This document shows positions 26,923 through 36,605 of a DNA stretch of 59,568 bases, piece by piece. Each line of letters begins with the position of its first letter. Position 1 is the first letter of the stretch. The position numbers were made by a program, and so were the translations under genes. The stretch spans positions 1-59,568 of the forward strand of contig JACCUI010000189.1 in assembly GCA_013811945.1 (NCBI GenBank), written 5' to 3'. This DNA comes from Pyrinomonadaceae bacterium. GTDB taxonomy: Bacteria; Acidobacteriota; Blastocatellia; Pyrinomonadales; Pyrinomonadaceae. Under the pieces are notes generated by a model that saw nothing but the letters and a program-made list of their open reading frames with translations, did not search any database and was not told the DNA's origin.

Positions 26923-27111
26923 TCAAACAATTGCTCGTTCGTTAATTTCATCAACGATCGCTCGCTTTGATGCCACGAACATCTCTTTCACTGAGATCGC
27001 TGGCGTTTCGGGGGAGCCGGTTGAACGGCTAACGCGTGACCTGCGAGATCGCTTAACGGCCTCCAAATCCCGGGGTTTCCTGGGCTTAGTGTTATCATTA
27101 CGTTGGTTCAG
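26923..27111 (-). CDS. Possible small basic protein, start uncertain
   Basis: The frame ends [20 protein letters not shown] then [10 protein letters not shown] and a helix-like [24 protein letters not shown]. The basic linker and amphipathic end look protein-like, but no ATG fits; 27111 is a CTG and the longer frame runs into fumC antisense. It may also be a chance frame. Confidence 0.25.
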   Translation of the reverse strand: MNQRNDNTKPRKPRDLEAVKRSRRSRVSRSTGSPETPAISVKEMFVASKRAIVDEINERAIV

Positions 27112-27129
27112 GTGCGGAGGCCGAGAGGA

Positions 27130-28539
27130 ATGTCTCAAGAAGTGACTGAAAAAAAGGTAAACACCCGGGTAGAGAGCGATTCCATGGGCGAGATTGAAGT
27201 GGCGGCTGATAAGTATTGGGGCGCGCAGACCCAGCGTAGCTTGCTTCACTTCAATATCGGCGACGACCGCATGCCCCGTGGGATGATTCGAGCACTGGGC
27301 ATCCTCAAAAAAGCTGCCGCCCTCGTAAATGAAAAACTGAGCAAGCTGGCTCCGGAGAAATCAAAGCTAATCGCTCAGGCTGCAGACGAAGTAATCGAGG
27401 GAAAGCTGGATGAGCATTTTCCATTGCGTGTCTGGCAAACGGGCAGTGGCACACAGACAAATATGAACGCCAACGAAGTGATCTCTAATCGCGCGATTGA
27501 GTTGGCGGGCGGCGTGCTGGGCAGCAAAAAACCAATTCATCCCAACGACGACGTGAACATGTCGCAGTCGTCGAATGATACCTTCCCAACGGCAATGTAT
27601 ATCGCGGCCGCCGAACAGCTGCATCAACTCATTCCCCAAGTACAGAGAGTACACAATGCGATCGACGCCAAGGCAGAGGAGTTCAAAGACGTCGTAAAAA
27701 TTGGCCGCACGCATCTCCAGGACGCAACTCCCTTGACTGTGGGTCAGGAGATGTCTGGCTGGTCCAATCTGATCGCGCGGGATATCGAACGTTTGCGGTT
27801 CGCGCTGCCCGGCGTCCTGGATCTGGCAATTGGTGGCACGGCTGTGGGCACCGGCATCAATTCGCCTCCTGAATTCGGCGAGCGGGCGGCACAAAAGATT
27901 GCCGAGTTGACCGGTCTGCCGTTTAAGTCGCACCCGAATAAATTCGCCGCGCTTTCGGCCCACGACGAAATCGTTTTCGCCAGTGGCGCTTTGAAGACAC
28001 TTGCCGGTTCGCTGATGAAGATTGCCAACGACATTCGCTGGTTGGCATCTGGTCCGCGTTGCGGTCTGGGTGAACTGACGCTGCCGGAAAACGAACCGGG
28101 GTCATCAATCATGCCCGGCAAAGTTAATCCGACCCAAAGCGAGGCTATGACCATGGTCTCTGTGCAGGTCTTTGGCAACGATGCGGCAATAACCTTTGCC
28201 GGCTCGCAGGGCAATTTTGAGTTGAACGTTTTCAAGCCGGTGATGATTCACAACCTGTTGCATTCGATCCGGCTGATTCACGATGCCTGTCATGGGTTTG
28301 TTGAGTACTGCATTGCGGGGATCGAGCTAAACCGCGAACAGATTGACGAGTACGTCACGGGTTCGCTGATGCTGGTAACGGCGTTGAATCCTCATATTGG
28401 CTATGATAAAGCCGCGAAGATCGCTAAGCACGCACAGGCGAAGGGGGCTAGCTTGCGCGACTCGGCCGTCGAACTCGGCTTTTTGACGGCGGAAGAGTTT
28501 GATGAGTACGTCAAGCCCGAGGAGATGACCCACCCCTGA
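27130..28539 (+). CDS. fumC: Class II fumarate hydratase
   Basis: 469 residues, normal for the class. Interconverts fumarate and malate in the TCA cycle. The signature [13 protein letters not shown], the substrate-binding [13 protein letters not shown] and [13 protein letters not shown], and the catalytic His in [12 protein letters not shown] are visible. GAGAGGA precedes the ATG at 27130; the longer frame adds 9 residues with no support. It is followed by palindrome A5 and a ferredoxin. Confidence 0.97.
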   Translation: MSQEVTEKKVNTRVESDSMGEIEVAADKYWGAQTQRSLLHFNIGDDRMPRGMIRALGILKKAAALVNEKLSKLAPEKSKLIAQAADEVIEGKLDEHFPLRVWQTGSGTQTNMNANEVISNRAIELAGGVLGSKKPIHPNDDVNMSQSSNDTFPTAMYIAAAEQLHQLIPQVQRVHNAIDAKAEEFKDVVKIGRTHLQDATPLTVGQEMSGWSNLIARDIERLRFALPGVLDLAIGGTAVGTGINSPPEFGERAAQKIAELTGLPFKSHPNKFAALSAHDEIVFASGALKTLAGSLMKIANDIRWLASGPRCGLGELTLPENEPGSSIMPGKVNPTQSEAMTMVSVQVFGNDAAITFAGSQGNFELNVFKPVMIHNLLHSIRLIHDACHGFVEYCIAGIELNREQIDEYVTGSLMLVTALNPHIGYDKAAKIAKHAQAKGASLRDSAVELGFLTAEEFDEYVKPEEMTHP

Positions 28540-28540
28540 A

Positions 28541-28648
28541 GGATTTTAGATTTTGGATTTGTGATTTTAGATTGCCGATCCGGGAATCTACACAGCCACG
28601 GGCCGAAGTAGGCACCAATCACAAATCAAAACTCAAAAATCTAAAACC
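28541..28648. repeat. Word-type imperfect palindrome A5 (ATTTTAGATTTTGGATTT type)
   Basis: Arms 28541-28573 and 28617-28648, AT-rich and made of repeated ATTTTAGATT / GGATTTGTG words. It starts two bases after the fumC stop and ends five bases before the ferredoxin ATG. Confidence 0.8.
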
Positions 28649-28653
28649 TACAT

Positions 28654-28890
28654 ATGCCCGATCGAAACGATAAGGTTAAAGAGAACGTCGCTGGTGCTTA
28701 CTATGTCGACTCCTCCTGCATAGATTGCGATGTCTGCCGCGACACCGCGCCAGACAATTTCATGCGCTCTGACCAAAACAGTTATTCCTTTGTCTACAAG
28801 CAACCGGAAAACGAGGAGGAGCGAGCAGCTTGTGACGAAGCGCTTTCCTGTTGCCCCGTGGAAGCAATCGGAACTGACGGGAATTCCTAA
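28654..28890 (+). CDS. Single-cluster 4Fe-4S ferredoxin
   Basis: 78 residues. CIDCDVCRDTAPDNF gives three Cys in CxxCxxC spacing and SCCPVEAIG supplies the distal CP ligand, the pattern of a [4Fe-4S] ferredoxin of the Thermotoga/Bacillus Fer type. Cytoplasmic one-electron carrier; KorAB at 56.9-59.6 kb is a plausible partner. There is no SD: the palindrome A5 arm ends just before the ATG, so translation may be leaderless or affected by the hairpin. Confidence 0.88.
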   Translation: MPDRNDKVKENVAGAYYVDSSCIDCDVCRDTAPDNFMRSDQNSYSFVYKQPENEEERAACDEALSCCPVEAIGTDGNS

Positions 28891-28893
28891 TCC

Positions 28894-29121
28894 TTAATCC
28901 GCAGATTACGCAGATTAGGGCTTAGAAAAGAGAAAACGGGGATACTCCAATACTTTAAGCCTTGTACTTTGCTCTTCGGCCTCGGGTCTTGCCTTTGGTC
29001 TTTGGAGTTAAAACCCGAACTGACCGATCAAGGACTCGAACCCAAACAAAAATCAAGTACTAAGCTCAAAGTTCAAAGTACTGTCTTAACGGTCTGTGTA
29101 ATCTGCGTAATCTGCGGATAA
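28894..29121. repeat. Word-type imperfect palindrome A6 (ATCCGCAGATTACGCAGATT type)
   Basis: Outer arms 28894-28917 (TTAATCCGCAGATTACGCAG..) and 29095-29121 (..GTAATCTGCGTAATCTGCGG..). Nested inside are TACTTTAAGCCTTGTACTTTG / CAAAGTTCAAAGTAC arms. Largest member, filling the gap from ferredoxin to the SIMPL gene. Confidence 0.85.
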
Positions 29122-29219
29122 ACAGAGCAAGAAATGGCGCCACCAAACGTTCCTTGTCTGGCGCCAGTAATTTCTCTCTCCCGGCGCACAATGAACAATG
29201 AATTTTGGAGGGAATCGTA

Positions 29220-30215
29220 ATGATGAGCAGACTATTTACAATTTTTGGAGCGCTCGTGCTGGTCACATTGTTTACGACTGGACAGGGCTTGGCAGAGGGG
29301 GGCGCGACCCAGAACACGGTTCGCGGTCGGCTGCAAAAAACTGTCGAACCGGGTGGCTGGCTGATCGTTGTAGACGGGCAGAAATACTTGCTTTTAAACG
29401 CGCAGCGATTTCAGAAAGAGAGCTGGTTTAAAGAGGCCGCTGAGGTTGAGGCGACTGGCGACACAAAGTCGGATGTGATGACCACCTACATGGAAGGAAC
29501 ACCGTTTGAGGTGCGGTCACTGCGCCCTTTAGCGCAAGGCCCGGCCGGCGGAACTCAAGCCGTAGGCGGAGGCGACACAAGGCGGCTCACGCGCGTGACC
29601 GTGTCGGGCGACTCGATCGTCCAGGCGCAGCCAGATACCGCGATTGTTACGGTCTCGGTGGTGACGCAGAGCAAACGGGCCATTGATGCGCAGCAGGAAA
29701 ACGCTGCTAAAAGCGAGGCAGTAGTCCGAGCGCTCAAGGCCGCGGCTGGTGCCGGCGCAGAGGTTAAAACCAGTGGCTATAGTTTGCAACCGCAAAGAGT
29801 CTACCGCGAGAACCAACCTCCCACGATCACCGGCTACGAAGCACGCAACTCCGTGACGGTAACCTTGAGTGACCTGACTAAGGTGGGCTCGGTAATTGAT
29901 GCCACAGCGCAGGCGGGGGCAAACGACATCGCCGGAATTTCACTTACGCTCCGACGAGATCGGCCCGCGCGCGACGAGGCTTTGGCTCAGGCGACTCAGG
30001 AAGCAATGGGTAAGGCACGGGTGATCGCGCAGGCACTCGGCGGGCGCGTGGTGCGAATCGTTGAAGTGCATGAAGAGGGAACGATAAGGCCGCCCGTTCC
30101 TGTTTATGACAGAATGGAAACTAGCCGGATGGCCGCGGCTCAAACGCCGATTGAAGTAGGTTCTCTGGAGATCACGTCGCGGGTGCAGTTGATTGCCGAG
30201 GTCGATGGTGGGTGA
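29220..30215 (+). CDS. Exported SIMPL-domain (DUF541) protein
   Basis: 331 residues. Signal peptide (LFTIFGALVLVTLFTTGQGLA), a 90-residue N-terminal region with a beta fold (GRLQKTVEPGGWLIVVDGQKYLLLNAQRF), then the SIMPL domain (about 125-330): VTVSGDSIVQAQPDTAIVTVSV, YSLQPQRVYRENQPPTITGYEARNSV. Members are periplasmic or outer-membrane proteins whose role is poorly known. GGAGGG lies 8 bases before the ATG at 29220. Confidence 0.88.
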   Translation: MMSRLFTIFGALVLVTLFTTGQGLAEGGATQNTVRGRLQKTVEPGGWLIVVDGQKYLLLNAQRFQKESWFKEAAEVEATGDTKSDVMTTYMEGTPFEVRSLRPLAQGPAGGTQAVGGGDTRRLTRVTVSGDSIVQAQPDTAIVTVSVVTQSKRAIDAQQENAAKSEAVVRALKAAAGAGAEVKTSGYSLQPQRVYRENQPPTITGYEARNSVTVTLSDLTKVGSVIDATAQAGANDIAGISLTLRRDRPARDEALAQATQEAMGKARVIAQALGGRVVRIVEVHEEGTIRPPVPVYDRMETSRMAAAQTPIEVGSLEITSRVQLIAEVDGG

Positions 30216-30570
30216 TGGAGAAGGGGAGACTGGGAAAACCTTCAACATCGGCGGCTCGACCGCCTCCCGTGCGGAGAGGCTGAGCCTTTCCGAGAAGTTA
30301 AAAGGACTTTGAGACTCTGGCTCCCTATTGAAGCATAGCCTCGAAGTAATAATTACGGCACATCCGGACCATAGGCATTTCGCAAGGGGGGCGGTCGAGG
30401 CACGGTCTTGGAGCGCGCAACATTCGCCGCTCAACGATCAATGATAAAGAAAAATGAGGATGGAAAATTATGGAGAAAATAACCTGACTCTCTTCTCCCG
30501 CGCCTTCAGCGCTCGTTGATTACCCCCCCTTGCCCTTTTCACCTGTACAGTTTTCACTTAAGCTGTGGCC
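30216..30570. other. Gap with GC-rich repeat pieces
   Basis: Contains the CCTCCCGTGCGGAGAGGC copy (30263-30293, see repeat entries) and a B-type copy TCTTCTCCCGCGCCTTCAGC.. at about 30490-30519. No gene-like frame. It should carry the Hsp20-Lon promoter; no CIRCE element or clear sigma-32 promoter seen. Confidence 0.5.
30263..30293 (-). repeat. 31-bp repeat, copy 1
   Basis: The complement of this segment matches 49680-49710 at 27 of 31 positions (TCGGAAAGGCxxAGCCxxTCCGCACGGGAGG). The core GGAAAGGC-TCA-GCCTxTCC can fold back on itself. Confidence 0.7.
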
Positions 30571-30927
30571 ATGCCAAACGCAAATCGCGTGTTTCATCTG
30601 ACGGCCATTCGTAATCAGGTGAGGCCATCCGGACGACTTTGGAGTCCTGCAGCTGACGTTTATCACGCAGGAGACGGTTGGGTGGTGAAGGTAGATCTGG
30701 CGGGCGTCTCTATCGATGATCTGGAGATAGTCCTTTCCGACTCACATCTGATGATTCGAGGCTGCCGCCGCGATACTTTCTATCGAGAAGGTTACACTTA
30801 CCAACAGATGGAGATCACTTACAGCCGCTTTGAAAAACAGATTGAATTCCCCTGTTCGATTGATGCAGCTACTCTCACGCACGACTATCGCGACGGTTTC
30901 TTACTAATTAATATGCGTTGTAAGTAA
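30571..30927 (+). CDS. Small heat-shock protein (Hsp20/alpha-crystallin)
   Basis: 118 residues. Alpha-crystallin domain (about 25-115): WSPAADVYHAGDGWVVKVDLAGVSIDDLEIVLSDSHLMIRG, followed by YTYQQMEITYSRFEKQIEFPCSID and the C-terminal L-D-G-FLLINM strand. ATP-independent holdase. It ends 30 bases before lon, so a two-gene protein-quality operon is likely. The SD is weak; a GTG six bases upstream is an alternative start. Confidence 0.9.
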   Translation: MPNANRVFHLTAIRNQVRPSGRLWSPAADVYHAGDGWVVKVDLAGVSIDDLEIVLSDSHLMIRGCRRDTFYREGYTYQQMEITYSRFEKQIEFPCSIDAATLTHDYRDGFLLINMRCK

Positions 30928-30957
30928 GAGGTCTAAAACCAAGGTCGATTAAGAAGA

Positions 30958-33471
30958 ATGTCCGAAAGTTCGGAAAAGCCAGATACCAATCCGCCAACTC
31001 CGCCAGCCAGCGCGCAGGTCGGGCCCAAAGTACCTTCCGAGCAAGCCGCGTCTAATGGAAAGCCCGGCCAGCCATTCGAAATAGCAGTCCTGGCACTGCA
31101 GAACACGACTCTCTTTCCCGAAACGGTAGTTCCGCTCGCCGTGGGCCGACAGCGTTCGGTTGCAGCGGTCGAAGCCGCCCTCGCGACTCCGGAGAAGTTG
31201 ATTGCCTGTATCACCGTTCGGCCGGAAAGCACCGCCGGAGCAGACGCGACATCCAGCGAACTCTACAGCGTGGGCACTCTGGTTATGATCAAGCGAATGG
31301 AACGTCTTGACGACACGATGCACATCATCGCGCAGGGGACTGAGCGGATCAAGGTAATAGAATGGAAACAGCAAGAGCCTTACTTGCGTGCGCTCGTTCA
31401 GATCCTGCCGGAACCGCGGATCGTCGATTCTGAAGGAGTTGAAGCTACCAAGCGCAATGTTCAGGCAATGATTCAACAGGCTCTGGCGTTGCTGCCCGGC
31501 GTCCCTCCCGAAGTAAGAGTGGCTATCCTGGGCTCGGTTGAACCTGTGCGCCTGGCTTATTTCCTGGGCTCCATTCTCAACCTCGGCGTAGAGCAAGAGC
31601 AAAAGATGCTCGAAGCTGAAACTGCCGACGATCTGCTCCACCTCGCGCACGTCTATCTTGCGCGCGAGCTGGAGATCATTCAGTTGCGTTCGAAGATCAC
31701 TTCCGAAGCTCAATCGGAGATGGACAAGGCCCAGAGGGATTACATCCTGCGTCAGCAGATGAAGGCGATTCAAAAAGAGCTGGGTGAAGACGAAAGTGGC
31801 GAGCGAGCGGAAGCTGAAATGCTGCGCGAACGGCTGACGGCCGCCGAATTGCCGGAGGAAGTTAGGAAGGAATCTGAGCGCGAGTTAAAGCGGCTGGAAA
31901 GACTGCCTGCGGCGGCGCCGGACTACCATGTCATCCGCACCTACCTCGACTACATTCTGGAATTGCCCTGGCGGAAGTCGTCTGAAGACAAGCTCGATCT
32001 GAATGAAGCACGCAAGATTCTCGACGAAGACCACTATGGACTGGAAGATGTGAAGGAACGCATCCTCGAGTTTCTGGCCGTGATCAAGTTGCGACCTGAC
32101 ACCAAGAGTCCCATTCTCTGTTTCGTGGGACCGCCCGGAGTAGGTAAAACGTCTTTGGGGCGCTCGATCGCGCGCTCTCTGGGCCGGCAATTTGAGCGAC
32201 TGTCGCTAGGCGGTATGCGCGACGAGGCGGAACTACGCGGACATCGTCGCACCTACATCGGCTCGATGCCGGGACGGATAATTCAATCGATCCGGCGCGC
32301 AGGGGTGAACAATCCCGTCGTGATGCTGGACGAGATTGATAAGCTAGGCAACGACTTTCGCGGCGATCCGGCCTCCGCGTTGCTGGAGATTCTCGATCCG
32401 CAACAGAACAACACGTTCCGCGATCACTATCTCGATTTGCCATTCGATTTGTCAAAAGTCTTCTTTATCGCGACCGCCAATCAGATGGGTCCTATTCCCC
32501 CGCCGCTGAGAGATCGTATGGAAGTTATTAATCTGGCCGGCTATAGCGATCCCGAGAAGCTACAGATTGCCCGCCGCTATCTGATTCCCCGCCAGATTCG
32601 AGAGAATGGACTCAATGAGAGTCAGTTGAGGATTGAGGATGAGGCTATTGAGTTGATCGCCGCTCGCTACACGCGCGAGGCCGGCGTGCGGCAGTTGGAA
32701 CGGAACATCGGCAGCATCGCGCGCAAAGTCGCCTTGAAGATTGCCCAGGGGCAGGTCGAATCAGTTACCATCACCGCCGACATCAAAGACTATCTGGGCG
32801 CGCCGAAATTCTATCCCGAGCAGGCTCGCAAAGAATTGCCCGCCGGCGTAGCGACGGGGATGGCCTGGACCGAGATGGGTGGTGAGGTGCTCTTCATTGA
32901 AGCGACGCTGCTGCCCGGAGGCAAAGGCTTAACGATTACCGGGCAGCTTGGTGAAGTGATGCAGGAGTCGGCGCGGGCAGCGCGATCGTATTTGTGGTCA
33001 CATGCCGCGGAGTTTGGCATCAGTGCCGAGATGTTCAGGGACTATGGCGTTCACCTGCATGTTCCCGCGGGCGCTATTCCGAAGGATGGACCGAGTGCGG
33101 GCGTGTCGATAACGGCCGCGTTGGCATCGCTCTACACCGGCCGCCGGGTGCGTCCCGACACGGCGATGACCGGTGAAATCACTTTGTCAGGTTTGGTATT
33201 TCCGGTGGGAGGGATCAAAGAGAAGGTGCTGGCCGCTCACCGTGCGGGCATTCGCCGCATCATTCTTCCTTTGCGCAACGAAGGTGATGTCGAGGAGATA
33301 CCCGAAGATGTGCGTAAGGAATTGCAGATCGCATTTATCTCACGAATCAATGAAGTAGTCGACGTGGCGCTGGAGATGCTGGTGTCTAATCCACCGCCGC
33401 CGATCGCAATTGGACGGGACCATACTGCTGTCCAGCCTGACTCCGAAGTTGCGGCGGTGCGACAGGTTTAG
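30958..33471 (+). CDS. lon: ATP-dependent protease Lon
   Basis: 837 residues. LON substrate-binding N-domain (about 35-230), coiled-coil with SEMDKAQRDYILRQQMKAI, AAA+ domain with Walker A GPPGVGKTS and Walker B VVMLDEIDK, and a C-terminal protease domain with the catalytic Ser in PKDGPSAGVSI and Lys about 43 residues later (GGIKEKVL). Degrades misfolded proteins in the cytoplasm. Cotranscribed with Hsp20. The first 30 residues are a Pro/Ser-rich extension. Confidence 0.97.
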   Translation: MSESSEKPDTNPPTPPASAQVGPKVPSEQAASNGKPGQPFEIAVLALQNTTLFPETVVPLAVGRQRSVAAVEAALATPEKLIACITVRPESTAGADATSSELYSVGTLVMIKRMERLDDTMHIIAQGTERIKVIEWKQQEPYLRALVQILPEPRIVDSEGVEATKRNVQAMIQQALALLPGVPPEVRVAILGSVEPVRLAYFLGSILNLGVEQEQKMLEAETADDLLHLAHVYLARELEIIQLRSKITSEAQSEMDKAQRDYILRQQMKAIQKELGEDESGERAEAEMLRERLTAAELPEEVRKESERELKRLERLPAAAPDYHVIRTYLDYILELPWRKSSEDKLDLNEARKILDEDHYGLEDVKERILEFLAVIKLRPDTKSPILCFVGPPGVGKTSLGRSIARSLGRQFERLSLGGMRDEAELRGHRRTYIGSMPGRIIQSIRRAGVNNPVVMLDEIDKLGNDFRGDPASALLEILDPQQNNTFRDHYLDLPFDLSKVFFIATANQMGPIPPPLRDRMEVINLAGYSDPEKLQIARRYLIPRQIRENGLNESQLRIEDEAIELIAARYTREAGVRQLERNIGSIARKVALKIAQGQVESVTITADIKDYLGAPKFYPEQARKELPAGVATGMAWTEMGGEVLFIEATLLPGGKGLTITGQLGEVMQESARAARSYLWSHAAEFGISAEMFRDYGVHLHVPAGAIPKDGPSAGVSITAALASLYTGRRVRPDTAMTGEITLSGLVFPVGGIKEKVLAAHRAGIRRIILPLRNEGDVEEIPEDVRKELQIAFISRINEVVDVALEMLVSNPPPPIAIGRDHTAVQPDSEVAAVRQV

Positions 33472-34134
33472 GAATCAAGGCCCCATGCTTCAAATACCGC
33501 TGCAAACACTGTGGGTGTGGAAACCAGATTGCTAGCGGATAGCAAGTACGATAGTTGAGCCTCTATCTCTAGGGTTCCGCTTGCCCGTCATGTCTCGCCG
33601 GGACCACCGTTCGTTTCTTCTTTCCAAACCTCTTTCAGTCGGCTGATCGCCGCCGCCGCAGTCCGGGAGCGTCCTGGCCCAACAACGCGGTTAGCGTGGT
33701 GACGAAGTCACCGGTTGAGAGGTCCTTCAAATATTACCACAGAGTGGGATTGGGTTCTTGAAAGGACGCGCTAACTCTAGAACACCCAAAAACGCGCTAA
33801 CTTTTCCTGCTATCGTGGTGAGCTTTTCTCTCCGAGTAGCAGGCCGAGCAGATTTCGGGAGGGTTGGAGCTCCGGATGGGAGAAAGCGGCCGAGCTTACA
33901 GTGCTGCAAGACATCTGTCACGTTCCGCAGGACGTCACTCTCTCGCCTCTGCCGCCCGCTTGGCGGGCTACGAATTTGTTTAGCGGTTAACCTGGGAGGG
34001 GGCTTGCGGCCCCTGGTTTTATGCTTCCGCCACGCTTCGCGGGCTATAAAATTTCGTAATCTGTGCATCATTGCAAAGATCGTTCTGCCGCACCATCCTG
34101 CGCATGCGGCTTGCTGGGCGCAACGCGGAGATGC
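33472..34134. other. Large gap with GC-rich inverted repeats
   Basis: No gene-like frame over 660 bases. It holds short palindromes such as CCCGCTTGGCGGG (33956-33968), GGGAGGGGGCTTGCGGCCCC (about 33996-34015) and GCCACGCTTCGCGGG (about 34027-34041), in the style of the B-type elements. It also should contain the promoter of the flippase-like gene. Confidence 0.5.
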
Positions 34135-35265
34135 ATGATACGAACGGAGATGTCCAAGTACCGTAACAGCAACAGCAGAACCAGAAAACTCGCTCCGGTC
34201 GGAATAATTTTCGCGATATTGGGTCTGCTGCTCTTCGCTTACACAGTTAGAAAAGCCGGCGTGGCGCAGATCATCAGCGGAATTCAGCGACTGGGCGCAG
34301 GTTTCCTGCTCATCCTCATGCTTTCCGCAATTCGCCACGTAGTTCGTTCGATCGCCTGGACTAAATGCTTTGAACGGCCATACGACCTCCGCTTTCGAGA
34401 CGCCTTAGAGGCGCGGCTAATGGGCGACGCCCTGGGCAATGTTATTCCACTAGCCAGCATGGCAGTAAGCGAGCCATCGAAAGCCGCATTTGTAAGACAC
34501 CGTGTGCCACTGATGGCGGGCCTCTCGGCGCTAGCCATTGAAAATATCTTTTACAGTCTTTCGGTCGTAATCTTTATTTTCTCCGGTATGACAGCTTTGC
34601 TGCTGAGTTTTCCGCTGCCAAAACCTTTGCGTTATGCGGCAATTGGCTCCCTGGTAATAATTCTCATAATCGCTCCCCTCGGGTATCTGGTTATTCTCCG
34701 GCAGTGGAAGTTTCTAAGCGGCGCCTTCACCTGGTTGGGTAATCGCACCGGGGGACGCGGCTGGATCGAAGTGGCTAATACGCGAGCTCAAACTTTGGAA
34801 GAACGCATCTACGGCTTCTACGAAAGAAATAGCGCGCGCTTTCTTCCCATACTTGGACTCGAAGTATGTTTTCACCTGGCGGGCGTGGCAGAGATCTACA
34901 CTACACTCTTTTTTATCAGCGAAACCGTCGCGCCCACGCTACTAACCGCTTTCATTATGGAATCGGTCAATCGTGTAATCAATGTGGCGTTCAAGTTCGT
35001 ACCGTTCCGCACAGGTGTGGATGAGTATGGGTCCGGAGCCCTCGCGAAGGTTTTGGGTTTCACCCGAGCGACCGGGGTAACGCTGGCGATCGTTCGCAAG
35101 GCCCGAGATATTTTCTGGACGACAATTGGCGTATTGTTAATTATTCGGCGAGGCCTATCGCTGCGCGCAGCGGCCATTCAAAGCCAAGACATTGCCGGCG
35201 ACGTTGGGGATGAGATTGGGATAGAGAGGTCCGAAGCGCCCACCTTGCCGGCAGGCGGATCCTGA
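34135..35265 (+). CDS. Flippase-like membrane protein (LPG synthase TM-region family)
   Basis: 376 residues, with about 7-8 transmembrane segments (LAPVGIIFAILGLLLFAY, FLLILMLSAIRHVVRSIAW, LPLMAGLSALAIENIFYSLSVVIFIFSG and so on). The ALEARLMGDALGNVIPLASMAVSEPSKAAFV stretch and VVRSIAWTKCFE fit the UPF0104 / lysylphosphatidylglycerol-synthase transmembrane family, but no transferase domain is attached. May move lipid-linked substrates across the membrane. GGAG lies 5 bases before the ATG at 34135; the frame opens further upstream inside repeat sequence. Confidence 0.75.
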   Translation: MIRTEMSKYRNSNSRTRKLAPVGIIFAILGLLLFAYTVRKAGVAQIISGIQRLGAGFLLILMLSAIRHVVRSIAWTKCFERPYDLRFRDALEARLMGDALGNVIPLASMAVSEPSKAAFVRHRVPLMAGLSALAIENIFYSLSVVIFIFSGMTALLLSFPLPKPLRYAAIGSLVIILIIAPLGYLVILRQWKFLSGAFTWLGNRTGGRGWIEVANTRAQTLEERIYGFYERNSARFLPILGLEVCFHLAGVAEIYTTLFFISETVAPTLLTAFIMESVNRVINVAFKFVPFRTGVDEYGSGALAKVLGFTRATGVTLAIVRKARDIFWTTIGVLLIIRRGLSLRAAAIQSQDIAGDVGDEIGIERSEAPTLPAGGS

Positions 35266-35315
35266 GCGCAACAAGCTCTTCAAGTGGCGCTGATTCGCTC
35301 TCGCGTTCTGCTTGA

Positions 35316-36413
35316 TTAGTCGTGGGCCAGCGCGCTTACCGCGTCGAGGTTCGAAGCGCGAACTGCCGGATAGAGCGCTCCCAGCCCGCCTCCCAGGATC
35401 CCAATCGCCGCCGCAGTTAAGGCCCAGGGCCAACTAAACTCGAAGAGCAGACCATAGAACTGGTGAATGAGGTAACCGGCCACAAACGAGAACAAAAAGC
35501 CCGCGGCCAACCCGATCGCGCTAATCAGTAGCGCTTCCTTCTCAATCAGTCCAACGATGTAACCGCGCGACGCACCCAGGGCTTTCAGTATCCCAATTTC
35601 GCGCGTCCTTTCGGTAATTGTCGTATACATCGCCAGCATCACTACCAGCGCGCTGACTACCGCAGCCAGCCCGACCAGTACGCGCAAGAAGACCGGGAGA
35701 TACGGGATATTCTGCTCGATGCTCGTGAAAACGTCTTCCGTAAACTGGATCTTGTTACCCGGGTATTGTTCCTCGATGCGTTTGGCAACCTCGGCTTTGT
35801 CACTCGAACTGCGAACTTTCACCATAATGTAAGTAGCCTTGTCCCGTGCCTCGAATGCCTCCTGCATAGCTGCCAGCGACATCTTTACGCGAGCAGTCGA
35901 CTCGGGCGAGTAGATGCCTGCTACTCGATATGGCTGGTCACCAATCAGCTTCAAATCACTGCCCACGTCAAGCTTGTTGTTGCGCGCTTTCGTCTCGTCA
36001 ATAACGACCTCATTATTCCCCTGCGGCGCGCGTCCGGCGACCAGGTGAATGCCGTTCATCCGGGAAAACGGTTCCCAATCCACGCCCTCTATCCGCTCCA
36101 AACCAAACCCGCGATTGCTCTGAAGAACATTAACAATCACAGGCAGTGCATCCTCGACGCCCTCGATCCTCTTCAGTAATTCGGCATACTTCGTGCTGAG
36201 GTTTGCTGTCGATGAGGTCAACTGCATCGATCCGGGTCGCGTAAAGATTATCTCAGCGCGCAAGTTTGACCCGCGACGCTGCAGATCGTTAGACATGCCG
36301 CGCGCTAATCCGGTAAAGAGCATAACGAGGCTTACACCGAGAGCAATGCCAGCCACACTGACCAATGTGCGCACAGGGCGCTGACGAATGTTTGAACGAA
36401 TCAGATTGTCCAT
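35316..36413 (-). CDS. MacB/FtsX-type ABC transporter permease
   Basis: 365 residues: N-terminal TM (RTLVSVAGIALGVSLVMLFTGLARG), a large periplasmic MacB-PCD domain (about 45-245), and three C-terminal TM segments (LRVLVGLAAVVSALVVMLAMYTTI, KEALLISAIGLAAGFLFSFVAGYL, WALTAAAIGILGGGLGALYPAVRAS). The EREIGILKALGAS-type motif (RTREIGILKALGAS) is the coupling region. No ATP-binding subunit or membrane-fusion protein is adjacent, so its partner must be elsewhere. Divergent from the GT-C gene over a shared dyad. Confidence 0.9.
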   Translation of the reverse strand: MDNLIRSNIRQRPVRTLVSVAGIALGVSLVMLFTGLARGMSNDLQRRGSNLRAEIIFTRPGSMQLTSSTANLSTKYAELLKRIEGVEDALPVIVNVLQSNRGFGLERIEGVDWEPFSRMNGIHLVAGRAPQGNNEVVIDETKARNNKLDVGSDLKLIGDQPYRVAGIYSPESTARVKMSLAAMQEAFEARDKATYIMVKVRSSSDKAEVAKRIEEQYPGNKIQFTEDVFTSIEQNIPYLPVFLRVLVGLAAVVSALVVMLAMYTTITERTREIGILKALGASRGYIVGLIEKEALLISAIGLAAGFLFSFVAGYLIHQFYGLLFEFSWPWALTAAAIGILGGGLGALYPAVRASNLDAVSALAHD

Positions 36414-36440
36414 ATTTCCTTGATGTTAGAAACAGCCAAC

Positions 36441-36458
36441 TGTCAGACACTTCTGACA
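36441..36458. promoter_or_regulatory. Perfect 7-4-7 operator-like dyad
   Basis: TGTCAGA-CACT-TCTGACA is a perfect inverted repeat with 7-bp arms, about 28 bases upstream of the permease start and 148 bases upstream of the divergent GT-C gene. Size and placement fit a repressor operator controlling one or both. No cognate regulator is encoded nearby. Confidence 0.45.
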
Positions 36459-36605
36459 TTTATTTCTGTGGTGCATACATTAAGGCATTGTATGAAAGCC
36501 AACAACCGGCGCAGACGCTTCTGCTTCTTTGCTGGACGATTGCCGCAAGCATCTACTATGGTTTCAGTTATAATTGGCCCATTCAATCACAAAGGGATTT
36601 AGATC

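Noticed and set aside
28961-29060. tRNA-like GACTCGAACCC stretch
   Set aside because: No acceptor stem or anticodon arm can be drawn around it; it is part of palindrome A6.
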